Positions 6,976 to 14,530 of a DNA stretch of 22,817 bases are shown piece by piece. Position 1 is the first letter of the stretch. The number at the start of each line of letters is the position of its first letter. A program made the translations under genes and the position numbers. Under the pieces are notes generated by a model. That model was not told the origin of the DNA. It worked only from the letters and a program-made list of their open reading frames with translations, and did no database searches. Source of the stretch: JAQGHR01 sp031411935 (GTDB lineage: Bacteria > Planctomycetota > Planctomycetia > Isosphaerales > Isosphaeraceae); contig JANOBY010000712.1 in NCBI GenBank assembly GCA_031411935.1, positions 1-22,817 on the forward strand, in the 5' to 3' direction.

Positions 6976-7627
6976 AGGTTTCGATCGCTCGGCCGGCGAC
7001 GGCCCTCTCGACCGCATGGAGCCCCGGACGAAGCTGGTGTTGGCGCTCGCCTTCCTGATCGCGGTCGTGTGCACGCCGGTCGGATGGTGGGGGACTCTGG
7101 GCGTGCAGGTCGTGGCCCTGGCGGCGGTGATTGTCTACTCGCGTCTGCCCGTGGTCCCGCTTTTGTGGCGATGGATGGGATTCGTGCCGCTCGTGGTGTT
7201 CCTGGCGGTGATGGTGGCCCTGGGGCACCCGCAAAGGCCCGCGCTCGGCTTCCCGTCAGTGGCCCTGGCGATCGTGATCAAGAACAGCGTGGCGTTCCTC
7301 ACGGTCATGGTTCTGACCGGAGTCACGCCCTTCGCTCGCTTACTCGGTGCGATGGGTCGGCTCGGCGCCCCTCGGGTGCTGGTGGCCACGCTCTACTTCA
7401 TGAACCGCTATGTTCATGTGCTGGGAGACGAGCTCGGGCGCATGGTCCAGGCCCGCCGATCGCGGTCGTACCGCCGCGGAGGGCTGGACTGGGGCCTCCT
7501 AACCGGCCTGATCGGCGTGCTCTTCGTGAGGTCGATGGAGCGCGGCGAGCGGGTCTACTCGGCGATGGTCTCCCGAGGCTGGGATGGCACGCTCCGGTCG
7601 CTCGACGACGGCCTGGAGGCTCGATGA
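6965..7627 (+). CDS. cbiQ: ECF transporter transmembrane (T) subunit CbiQ
   Basis: A 220-residue membrane protein, the T component that couples CbiM to the CbiO ATPase. Four to five hydrophobic helices occur in residues about 25-130. Two cytoplasmic coupling motifs typical of the family (Ala-Arg-Gly-like) are visible: VQARRSRSYRRGG at about 159-171 and SAMVSRGWDG at about 198-207, which dock into the ATPase dimer. The opening region LDRMEPRTKL is the usual CbiQ N-terminal signature. ATG at 6965 lies inside the end of cbiM, and the TGA stop overlaps the cbiO start as ATGA, so the three subunits are almost certainly one translationally coupled operon. Confidence 0.92.
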   Translation: MRLEGFDRSAGDGPLDRMEPRTKLVLALAFLIAVVCTPVGWWGTLGVQVVALAAVIVYSRLPVVPLLWRWMGFVPLVVFLAVMVALGHPQRPALGFPSVALAIVIKNSVAFLTVMVLTGVTPFARLLGAMGRLGAPRVLVATLYFMNRYVHVLGDELGRMVQARRSRSYRRGGLDWGLLTGLIGVLFVRSMERGERVYSAMVSRGWDGTLRSLDDGLEAR

Positions 7628-8436
7628 CGCCCCCCGGTGACCCCGCGCCCGCCGTGCTCGTTCACGGCCTCGCGTACCGCTATCCCGACGGCCGCGAGGC
7701 CCTTCGCGGTGTGGACCTGGCGATCCGGCCCGGCGAGACGGTGGCCCTGGTCGGGCCCAACGGAGCGGGCAAGAGCACGCTCCTGCTGCACCTGAACGGG
7801 CTCCTTCCGGGAAAAGGCTCGGCGCTGCATACCCACGGCGGGGAGGCCGGCGGGAAGCATGTGCACCCTGCCGCGATCTGGATCGATGGCCTGGAAGTGA
7901 ACCCGCGTAACGCCCCGGAGATCCGTCGTCGGGTGGGCCTGCTGTTCCAGGATCCCGACGACCAGCTTTTCAGCACGACGGTCATCGACGACGTGGCGTT
8001 CGGCCCCCTGAACCAGGGGAAGACGCGGGCCCAGGCCCGGCAGATCGCGATGGAATCGCTGCGGAGGGTGGACCTCCAGGACGAGGCCGAGCGGGTTCCG
8101 CATCACCTGAGCTTCGGCGAGCGCAAGCGGGCGTGCCTTGCGGGGGTGCTCGCGTGCGACCCGTCGGTGCTCGTCCTGGACGAGCCGACGGCCAACCTCG
8201 ACCCGCGGGCCCGACGCAGGTTCATCGGCCTCATCCGGTCGCTCACGGCGACCAAGCTGCTGGCCACGCACGACCTGGAGATGGTCCTGGAGCTCTGCTC
8301 GCGCACGATCCTGCTGGACCATGGAAGGGTGGTTGCGGAGGGCCCCAGCCGCGAGATCCTGGGCGAGGCGAAGCTGCTCGAGGAGCACGGGCTGGAGATC
8401 CCCCTGAGCCTCCTGCTGGGCAAGCCCGCGGGTTGA
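7624..8436 (+). CDS. cbiO: ECF transporter ATP-binding subunit CbiO with a His-rich insert
   Basis: A 270-residue ABC ATPase that drives the CbiMQ metal importer. Walker A is GPNGAGKS (residues 44-51), the Q-loop is LLFQDPDDQLF, the signature is LSFGERKR (about 161-168; LSFG is usual for this subfamily), Walker B is VLVLDEPTANLD, and the H-loop is LLATHD. Between Walker A and the next strand there is an insert of about 15-20 residues containing His69, His71, His79 and His81 in HTHGG and KHVHP, which ordinary CbiO proteins lack as far as I know. The start ATG overlaps the cbiQ stop (ATGA). It is the last gene of the operon; the downstream gene is 109 bp away. Confidence 0.94.
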   Translation: MTPPGDPAPAVLVHGLAYRYPDGREALRGVDLAIRPGETVALVGPNGAGKSTLLLHLNGLLPGKGSALHTHGGEAGGKHVHPAAIWIDGLEVNPRNAPEIRRRVGLLFQDPDDQLFSTTVIDDVAFGPLNQGKTRAQARQIAMESLRRVDLQDEAERVPHHLSFGERKRACLAGVLACDPSVLVLDEPTANLDPRARRRFIGLIRSLTATKLLATHDLEMVLELCSRTILLDHGRVVAEGPSREILGEAKLLEEHGLEIPLSLLLGKPAG

Positions 8437-8545
8437 GGACGAATCTCTGGACGCATCCGCCCTCTTGGCGTAGCATCGACCCTCCCGCGAAGGATGCGGG
8501 GCCCGCCCGCGCCGCGTCTCGATTGCCAGGACCGAGGACCCCGAC

Positions 8546-10000
8546 GTGATCCACGTTGACGACCATGCCGGGAACAGCACCTCGCCCGCGGGGACGTTCC
8601 AGGTCTCCCAGTACGCGAAGTGGACGTTCCTCGCCCTGTTCATGATGAACCTGCTCGACTACATGGACCGCTGGGCCCTGTCGAGCGTGGTGGGCATGAT
8701 CAAGAAGGAGATGAGGATCAACGACGCCTCGGTGGGCTCGTTGAACATGTACTTCCTGATCAGCTACTCGCTCATCAGCCCGTTCATGGGCTGGGCGGGC
8801 GACCGGTTCCGCCGGACCTATCTCCTGGCCGGAGGCGTGGCCGTGTGGAGCCTGGCCACCGTGGGCACGGGACTGGCCAGCGACTTCAACCACCTGCGGC
8901 TCGCCCGCAGCTTCCTGGGCATCGGCGAGGCCACCTACGGCGTGCTGGCCCCCGCGATCCTGATGGACCTGTACCCCCGAGAGCGCCGATCGCGGATCCT
9001 CTCGTCCTTCTACCTGGCCATGCCGGTGGGGTATGCCCTGGGCGTGATTGTTGGAGGGAGGATCGCCCTGGCCACGGGAAGCTGGCGGATGGCGTTCTTC
9101 GTCGTGGGGATCCCCGGCCTGATCGCGGCCGTGGGGGCGTTGTTCCTGCCCGAGCCGATCCGAGGCATGGCCGAAGGGGTGGACCCGAAGCGCCTGAAGC
9201 AGCACGAGAAGGCCGGGGCCAGCCTGGCCGACTATCAGGACCTGGCCGTGAACTCGTCGTACACCTACGTCGTGTTCGGGCTCGCGGCCTACACCTTCGC
9301 CTTCGGAGGGCTCGCCTACTGGCTGCCCGAGTATCTCGAACGCGTGAAGGGCTGGGACAAGGCCATGACGGTCGACCGCCTGGGCATCACCGGGCTGCTC
9401 GCCGCCGTGGTGGGCATGAGCGGCGGCGGGTGGCTCGCCGACAAGCTCGCGAAGACCAACCCCAAGGCGCTGTTCCAGGTCTCGGGCACGTCGATGCTCC
9501 TGGCGGTGCCCTGCGTGGTCCTCGGGCTCTACTCGAACAATCCTTGGGTGGTGATCCTCTGGCTGTTCCTCGCCCAGGCCTTCCTGTTCGCCAACACCGG
9601 GCCGAGCAACGCGGTGATCGCCAACGTGGTCGCCCCGAACATGCGCGCCACGGCCTTCGCGATCTCCACCTTCGCCATCCACTTCCTGGGCGACGTGTGG
9701 TCCCCGATGCTCATGGGCTGGGTCTCGGACTATTGCGGCAAGCCCGACACCATGGCGAGCGGGATCGGCCAGTTCCTCCGCACGTTGGATGCGGTGCCCG
9801 TCGAGATCAAGGACGCCCAGACCGGCCTCGTCGAACGCACCAATCTGGCCGCAGGCATGCTGATCGTGATCCCGGCGATCTTCCTGGGCGGGGTGGTCCT
9901 GCTGGCCGGGGCCCGGCACCTGCCCCGCGAGATGGCCCTCATGCTCGCGAAGCTCAAGGCCGCGCCGGCGCATTCCGAGCCCGAACCCACCGCCTCGTGA
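8546..10000 (+). CDS. MFS permease, spinster-like
   Basis: A 484-residue major facilitator superfamily transporter with about 12 hydrophobic helices. The first helix carries NLLDYMDRWALS, loop 2-3 the MFS motif A as GWAGDRFRR, and helix 4 RSFLGIGEATYG; this combination is typical of the spinster (Spns) branch, whose members move lipids, organic acids or other amphipathic substrates. The middle loop (about residues 205-230) is charged. The start is a GTG preceded by GAGGA with good spacing; the first 25 residues are polar. The next gene, mdh, is 73 bp downstream in the same direction, so a shared transcript is possible. The substrate cannot be told; the neighbouring malate dehydrogenase makes a dicarboxylate conceivable, but that is only a guess. 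Confidence 0.86.
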   Translation: MIHVDDHAGNSTSPAGTFQVSQYAKWTFLALFMMNLLDYMDRWALSSVVGMIKKEMRINDASVGSLNMYFLISYSLISPFMGWAGDRFRRTYLLAGGVAVWSLATVGTGLASDFNHLRLARSFLGIGEATYGVLAPAILMDLYPRERRSRILSSFYLAMPVGYALGVIVGGRIALATGSWRMAFFVVGIPGLIAAVGALFLPEPIRGMAEGVDPKRLKQHEKAGASLADYQDLAVNSSYTYVVFGLAAYTFAFGGLAYWLPEYLERVKGWDKAMTVDRLGITGLLAAVVGMSGGGWLADKLAKTNPKALFQVSGTSMLLAVPCVVLGLYSNNPWVVILWLFLAQAFLFANTGPSNAVIANVVAPNMRATAFAISTFAIHFLGDVWSPMLMGWVSDYCGKPDTMASGIGQFLRTLDAVPVEIKDAQTGLVERTNLAAGMLIVIPAIFLGGVVLLAGARHLPREMALMLAKLKAAPAHSEPEPTAS

Positions 10001-10073
10001 TCGTTGTCAGCGATTTCTCTCCAGGCCGACCTGTTCCCGACATGTTTTCTCCCTCAAATCGGAAGCCCGCACG

Positions 10074-11066
10074 ATGAAGACTCCCATCAAAGTTTCGGTC
10101 ACCGGGGCCGGCGGCCAGATCGGATACGCCCTGATCTTCCGCATCGCATCGGGCGGGGTGTTCGGCCCCGACCAGCCCGTGTCGCTGGGCCTGCTCGAGA
10201 TCACCCCCGCCTTGCCGGCCCTCAACGGCACGCTCATGGAGCTTGACGACTGCGCCTTCCCTCTGCTTCACGGCGTGAAGGCCACCGACAAGGCCGAAGA
10301 AGCCTTCGGCGACGCCGACTGGGTGATCCTCGTGGGCGGATTGCCTCGCAAGGAAGGCATGACCCGCGCCGACCTCATCCGCGCCAACGGCCCGATCTTC
10401 ACCGGCCAGGGGCAGGCGATCAACGCCTCGGCCGGGCCGAACGTGAGGGTCCTGACCGTGGCCAACCCGTGCAACACCAACGCCCTGATCGCCCGGTCGC
10501 ACGCCCCCAAGGTCCCGGCGAATCGCTGGTACGCGATGACCCGGCTCGACCAGAACCGCGCGGCCTCGCAGCTCGCCATCAAGGCGGGCGTGCCGGTCGC
10601 CGAGGTCAAGCGGGTCGCGATCTGGGGCAACCACAGCGACACGCAGTATCCCGACTACAAGAACGCCACCATCGGCGGGAAGCCGGCCACGCAGGTCATT
10701 TCCGACGCGTCGTGGTTCGAGAGCGACTTCATCCCCACCGTGGCCAAGAGAGGCTCGGCCGTGATCAAGGCACGCGGGGCGTCCTCGGCCGCTTCGGCCG
10801 CGAACGCCGCGATCGACAGCGTGCATTCGGCGTCGTTCGCCACCCCGTCGGGCGAGTGGTTCAGCGCGGGAGTGGTCTCCGACGGCTCGTACGGCGTGCC
10901 CGAGGGGCTGATCTACAGCTTCCCGCTCACGACCGACGGCACGAACTGGTCGGTGGTGCAGGGCCTGACCATCGACGACGACGCCCGCAAGCGGATCGAC
11001 GCCTCGGCCGAGGAACTCAAGACCGAGCGCGACGCCGTGAAGGACCTGCTCGGCCCCGCTCTCTGA
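10074..11066 (+). CDS. mdh: Malate dehydrogenase
   Basis: A 330-residue cytosolic-type (MDH type 2) malate dehydrogenase, which interconverts malate and oxaloacetate with NAD in the TCA cycle. The nucleotide-binding motif GAGGQIGY is at residues 11-18. The substrate loop RKEGMTR (92-98) supplies Arg92 and Arg98, RLDQNRA (157-163) gives Asp159 and Arg162, and the catalytic His is in WGNHSDTQ (His187). NPCNTN (the usual substrate/NAD contact) is present at about 132-137. Length is normal for the family. The ATG is preceded by GGAAG at a suitable distance. Lactate dehydrogenase is unlikely given the intact MDH-2 motif set. Confidence 0.95.
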   Translation: MKTPIKVSVTGAGGQIGYALIFRIASGGVFGPDQPVSLGLLEITPALPALNGTLMELDDCAFPLLHGVKATDKAEEAFGDADWVILVGGLPRKEGMTRADLIRANGPIFTGQGQAINASAGPNVRVLTVANPCNTNALIARSHAPKVPANRWYAMTRLDQNRAASQLAIKAGVPVAEVKRVAIWGNHSDTQYPDYKNATIGGKPATQVISDASWFESDFIPTVAKRGSAVIKARGASSAASAANAAIDSVHSASFATPSGEWFSAGVVSDGSYGVPEGLIYSFPLTTDGTNWSVVQGLTIDDDARKRIDASAEELKTERDAVKDLLGPAL

Positions 11067-11078
11067 GGCCACGAGCAG

Positions 11079-11100
11079 GGCTCGGGGGCGCGGCCGAGCC
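11079..11100 (+). terminator. Short GC hairpin after mdh
   Basis: GGCTCGG (11079-11085) pairs perfectly with CCGAGCC (11094-11100) over an 8-nt loop, 12 nt after the mdh stop. There is no U-tract, as is common in high-GC genomes. It is a plausible end for the MFS-mdh transcript. Confidence 0.4.
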
Positions 11101-11139
11101 ATTCGGCCCCGACCCGGCCCGTCCGCAAAAGAAGCGAAC

Positions 11140-11168
11140 TTGACTTGCGAAGAGATCGTCGATATTGT
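11140..11168 (+). promoter_or_regulatory. Sigma70-like promoter of the LEPR/CARDB gene
   Basis: TTGACT at 11140-11145 is followed after exactly 17 bp by TATTGT at 11163-11168, matching the consensus -35 at 5 of 6 and -10 at 4 of 6 positions. Transcription would begin near 11175, giving a leader of about 110 nt before the ATG at 11285. The spot lies in the 218-bp gap after mdh, just upstream of a gene that needs its own promoter. Confidence 0.5.
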
Positions 11169-11284
11169 CCGGTCAGGCTCCAGGATGGGCCCTTAGCGGA
11201 TCAGCGCGTCGCGAGACCTGAGGCCCGCAACTCGGGTGGAAGGGTCTTGCGGCGGTGACCGCCTTCTCAGGGAGGAGAAGACGC

Positions 11285-13303
11285 ATGCCTAACCCCGATC
11301 GTCGAGCTGTCGCGCGTCGCCGCGCCTGGGGCCGCGGGCCCCATATCCTTCGGTTCGAGCCCCTGGAAGGGCGGCAGTTGCTCTCGGGGGTCGATCCCGT
11401 GGCGTCGATCGCGTCGGCCGCGGGCGTGGACGCCGACATGAGCACGACCTCGACCAGCACCTCGCAGGCGACCACGACGGGTGCCGACGTCACGTCCGCC
11501 GCCGACACCGCCGCCGACACCGCCGCGCTCTCGACCACCACGACGACGACCACGGCGGCCTCGCCCGCGACGACCACGGCGGCCTCGCCCGTGACGACCA
11601 CGGCAACCTCGCCCGTGACCACCTCCGCGAGCCCCGGATACGACGGGTCGAACCTCGTGGCCACGGCGTTCGACACCCCGCACAACCTGGACTGGGGCGA
11701 CTCGTTCCACGCCATCGGCGCGGTGCAGAACCTGGGCTCCACGCCCACGAAGAAGCCCTTCGCCATCGACGTGTACGCCTCGACCACGCCTCAGGGCGCG
11801 AACGCTGTGTACCTCGGCTCGGTGCAGATCCCGGCGGGGCTCGCCCCCGGCACGCGCACCGATTACGATCAGGTCCTCACCGCCCCCCCCGTGCCGCTGA
11901 ACGGCATGGGCACGGCGCAGTCCTACTACATCACGCCGCTGCTCACGGCGACCGACGGCGCCACGGCCGCCCCCACGGCGAAGACCGGCGGGTCGCTCAG
12001 CTCCGTCGTGACGGTCACGCCCAGGGTCCCGCCCAAGCTCGTGGGCGCCGGGGTGTCGGTCAGCCCCGGGAGCATCGCCTGGGGCGACACGATCACGGTG
12101 ACCGCCAAGGTCAAGAACGACTCGCAGGGCGTGGCCCCGCCCACCAACGCCCGCATCGTGCTCACGCCCGAAGGCAAGACCCCGGGCGGAGGCTCGGACT
12201 ACCAGATCGGCCAGGTCGCCGTCCCGCCGATCGGCGCCTACCAGACCGTCACGGCCAACCAGGCGATCCGCCTGCCCCTGTACGCCCCGACCGCCCTCGC
12301 CGGCGCCGGGAAGTTCACCGTGACGATGTTCCAGGATGCCGACGCCTCGGCCAACCCGCTCATGCTCCCCTCGCCGAGCACCACGGCCAACGACACCACG
12401 AAGTTGACCATCGCCCCGCCGGCGAGCCTGCCCGCCAATGCCCCCGCGAAGCCGGCCGCGGCCGACCTGACCGTGGTCTCGGTGCAGGAGCCGTCGCCCA
12501 CCATGTTCCGGGGCGCCACGTTTCCCGTGGGGGCCACAATCCAGAACAACGGGCCGGGCAACGCCGGGGCCTTCAAGGTGCGGTTCCTGCTCGTGACCGA
12601 CGAGTCCTCCAACGCCCCGGCGCTGGTGCTCGGCGATGCCACCATCCCCGACGGCCTGGAGTCCGGGATGAAGCAGGATGTCCTCCAGACCGTCACGCTA
12701 CCCTATCGCACGCCCGACGCCTTCGAGGCCGACTCCGCCACGGCCCGCATCGTGGTGCAGGTCGATCCCGAGCGCAAGATCGACCAGTCCAACACCGCGA
12801 ACGACACGCTGGCCGCCCCCCGCGTGCAACTCCGCGTGCTCACGGCCGAGGGCCAGACCGTGGTGCCCATCCTCCCCGGAGGGACCACCACCACCTCCGT
12901 CACCGGGACCGGCACGACCACGACCACGACCCCCGTCGCCGCCAGCACGACCAAGACGAACTTCGAGACCGCGACCGTGGCCGCCGCCGCCAAGCCCGCC
13001 GCGGTGACCACGACCACGACCACGACGACCACCACGACCACGACCACCGTCAAGGTCGGGCCGAAGAAGCTCGCCGCGCAGGAAAAGGCCGCCGCACGCA
13101 AGGCCGCCATCGCCGCCAAGGCCTCCGCCCGCAAAGCCCTGGCCTCGGCCAAGGCCGCCGCGAGGAAGGAGGCCGCCCGCATCGCCCGTGAAGCCCGCCA
13201 GGCCACGGTCAAGACGCAGGTCGTCGCCACCGAGAAAACCCAGGCCGGGACCACCACCACCTTGAAGGTGTTCCAGCCGTCGAACTTCTCGACGACCTCC
13301 TGA
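11285..13303 (+). CDS. LEPR-type secreted or surface protein with three CARDB-like domains, poly-Thr linkers and a basic tail
   Basis: A 672-residue protein. The N-terminus is very basic and then reads FEPLEGRQLLSG, the planctomycete LEPR-XLL-type motif found at the start of many large exported proteins. Three CARDB-like (immunoglobulin-fold, adhesive) domains are visible at about residues 118-235, 248-385 and 391-520; the opening NLVATAFDTPHNLDWGDSF and ADLTVVSVQEPSPTMFRG strands are typical. A Thr/Ala/Pro-rich linker precedes the first domain and another the tail. The tail (about 589-655) is Ala/Lys/Arg-rich with repeated AARKA units, resembling a histone H1-like region. ATG 11285 has AGGGAGGAGAAG upstream, and a GTG 10 codons earlier is less likely. 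It has its own promoter. The role is probably cell-surface or matrix binding; this is inferred. Confidence 0.82.
   Translation: MPNPDRRAVARRRAWGRGPHILRFEPLEGRQLLSGVDPVASIASAAGVDADMSTTSTSTSQATTTGADVTSAADTAADTAALSTTTTTTTAASPATTTAASPVTTTATSPVTTSASPGYDGSNLVATAFDTPHNLDWGDSFHAIGAVQNLGSTPTKKPFAIDVYASTTPQGANAVYLGSVQIPAGLAPGTRTDYDQVLTAPPVPLNGMGTAQSYYITPLLTATDGATAAPTAKTGGSLSSVVTVTPRVPPKLVGAGVSVSPGSIAWGDTITVTAKVKNDSQGVAPPTNARIVLTPEGKTPGGGSDYQIGQVAVPPIGAYQTVTANQAIRLPLYAPTALAGAGKFTVTMFQDADASANPLMLPSPSTTANDTTKLTIAPPASLPANAPAKPAAADLTVVSVQEPSPTMFRGATFPVGATIQNNGPGNAGAFKVRFLLVTDESSNAPALVLGDATIPDGLESGMKQDVLQTVTLPYRTPDAFEADSATARIVVQVDPERKIDQSNTANDTLAAPRVQLRVLTAEGQTVVPILPGGTTTTSVTGTGTTTTTTPVAASTTKTNFETATVAAAAKPAAVTTTTTTTTTTTTTTVKVGPKKLAAQEKAAARKAAIAAKASARKALASAKAAARKEAARIAREARQATVKTQVVATEKTQAGTTTTLKVFQPSNFSTTS
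11552..11623 (+). repeat. Three tandem 24-bp repeats in the LEPR gene
   Basis: Units start at 11552, 11576 and 11600. Each encodes an 8-residue unit with the pattern T-A-[AT]-S-P-[AV]-T-T. The copies differ at only a few bases, so they arose by recent duplication and may vary in number between strains. Confidence 0.85.
13007..13048 (+). repeat. Poly-Thr microsatellite-like run (14 Thr codons)
   Basis: ACC and ACG codons alternate irregularly for 42 bp and encode 14 Thr in a row, just before the basic tail of the LEPR protein. The irregular ACC/ACG mix argues for selection on the protein (a flexible, possibly glycosylated linker) as well as slippage. Confidence 0.8.
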
Positions 13304-13326
13304 GCCGATCCCGATCGTCAACGAAG

Positions 13327-13368
13327 CGATGCATCGCCGGGGCGTTTTGCCGCCCTCGCGATGCATCG
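13327..13368 (+). terminator. Long hairpin after the LEPR gene, likely terminator
   Basis: Arms 13327-13344 and 13351-13368 pair at 16 of 18 positions over a 6-nt loop (TTTTGC). Each arm contains the self-palindrome CGATGCATCG. It lies 23 bp after the stop of the LEPR gene. It is followed by GCGCTTTGG, not a long U-tract. The paired palindromes might alternatively be a protein site or a REP-like element. Confidence 0.55.
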
Positions 13369-13369
13369 T

Positions 13370-13612
13370 CGCGCTTTGGGGATCGAGTCTGGGCGCCGCA
13401 CAACCGCGATTGTCGTCGACAGGTTACCTATTTTTAGGCCCCCTGAGAGAAAACTTTAGAAAAAATCCCCGATAACTGGGCAATTTATTGAAGAGCGGGT
13501 ATTTCGTGGCTATCCTTGGGCAGACCCAGCGACGTCGAGCCAGGAGGCTTGACGCCGGGTCGATTGTGTGATTGCGACCCAGTCTTCGCTAACGCCTCCC
13601 GGAGCTCTCTCG
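13370..13612. other. Gene-free, partly AT-rich spacer
   Basis: The gap between the LEPR gene and the esterase-like gene is about 309 bp in all. After the hairpin, 13424-13500 is markedly AT-rich for this genome, with CTATTTTTAGG, AAAACTTTAGAAAAAATC and CAATTTATTG. It could hold the promoter of the downstream gene, but I see no convincing -35/-10 pair at proper spacing. No ORF, tRNA or known riboswitch is recognisable. Confidence 0.5.
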
Positions 13613-14401
13613 ATGCATGGCGACCGACGGATTTCTCCTCCGATCGAAGCCCCTCGCGAGGCGAGTCTCCTCGAAGAAAGCCGCTTCGTGCCGCAGCGGT
13701 ACGAGCCTAATTATGCTTATCCCCTGCTCGTGATGTTCCACGGCCGGGGCGGGGACGAGCACCAGATGGTGCGCTCGATGCCGGCCATGAGCTGGCGCAA
13801 CTATATCGGGCTGGGGCTCCGAGGTCCCGAGACCGCCGTCCGCCGCGAGCACCACGACGGCCACGGCTGGGGCCAGGCGTTCGCCCGCCCCGATCGCCGT
13901 CATGGGGCCATCGCGCCGACGCTTCCGGATCGCGAGATCGTGCGTCGCACCCTCTGGGATCAGGACGCCACCCCCGACCCGGTGGACCTTTTGGAAGAAG
14001 GCGTGTTCGGCGCCATCAGGAAGCTCCGCCGCACTCTGCACGTGCACTCCGAGCGGATCTTCCTGGTCGGCTGCGGCGAGGGGGCCGCAGTGGCCTATCG
14101 CCTCGGCCTGTCCTATCCCGACCGATTCGCGGGGGTGGTGGCCATCAATGGCTGGCTCCCCGGCGGGTTCCGTCCTCTGGGCCGTTTGAAGGCGTGCCGA
14201 GACCTGCGTATCCTGGTGGTCCACGGAGAGTGGAACGCCCGGGCGCCGATCGACATGGCGAGGCACCAGGTCTCCATGCTAAGGGCCGGGGGGCTCCGCG
14301 TGGCGTTCCAGACGTACCCGTGTGCCCACCGGCTCACGGCTCCCATGTTGTCGGATGTCGACACCTGGCTCATGAACCAGTGCACCGCCGACCTCATTTG
14401 A
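13613..14401 (+). CDS. Esterase/phospholipase-fold protein lacking the catalytic Ser and Asp (likely pseudo-enzyme)
   Basis: A 262-residue alpha/beta-hydrolase of the phospholipase/carboxylesterase-like group. LLVMFHGRGGDE is the oxyanion-loop region, and the strand-elbow region IFLVGCGEGAAVAYRL (149-164), followed by PDRFAGVVAINGWLP, aligns with the family's 'vyLaGfSqGgamAl...peRFAgvvalsGwlP'. The nucleophile position therefore falls on Gly155 (GCGEG instead of GxSxG). In HGEWNARAP (204-212) the acid position is Asn208 where HGxxDxxxP has Asp. His239 in YPCAH is kept. A Cys (154) is next to the elbow but out of register. It is probably a binding or structural protein, not a normal esterase. 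The ATG at 13613 is chosen because GGAG lies 8 nt upstream; an in-frame GTG at 13568 has no SD. No signal peptide. Confidence 0.8.
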   Translation: MHGDRRISPPIEAPREASLLEESRFVPQRYEPNYAYPLLVMFHGRGGDEHQMVRSMPAMSWRNYIGLGLRGPETAVRREHHDGHGWGQAFARPDRRHGAIAPTLPDREIVRRTLWDQDATPDPVDLLEEGVFGAIRKLRRTLHVHSERIFLVGCGEGAAVAYRLGLSYPDRFAGVVAINGWLPGGFRPLGRLKACRDLRILVVHGEWNARAPIDMARHQVSMLRAGGLRVAFQTYPCAHRLTAPMLSDVDTWLMNQCTADLI

Positions 14402-14444
14402 GGCAGTCTGGGTAAGAATTCCTGCTTCCTTCCGAACAACCCGC

Positions 14445-14508
14445 CCCGTGAATCGTCCTTACATAGACCTCTCCTCGCGAAATCGTGGCATCGCGCCCGA
14501 TTCACGGG
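14445..14508 (+). promoter_or_regulatory. Nested inverted repeats in the leader of the zinc-ribbon gene
   Basis: CCCGTGAATCG (14445-14455) and CGATTCACGGG (14498-14508) are perfect 11-bp inverted repeats 42 nt apart. Within the spacer CGCGA (14476-14480) can pair with TCGCG (14491-14495). The structure lies 44 nt after the esterase-like stop and 22 nt before the ATG at 14531. It could terminate the upstream transcript or fold as a leader control element. It matches no riboswitch I know. Confidence 0.4.
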
Positions 14509-14530
14509 AGGGCGACCGGGGGCCGAAGGG

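Noticed and set aside
8243..9973. 576-codon open frame on the minus strand
   Set aside because: It lies wholly opposite cbiO and the MFS gene, is rich in His, Arg, Gly and Pro with no domain logic, and is a GC-rich shadow frame.
13007..13048. Repeated ACC/ACG run as a CRISPR or minisatellite array
   Set aside because: It is in frame, encodes poly-Thr in a low-complexity linker, and has no spacers.
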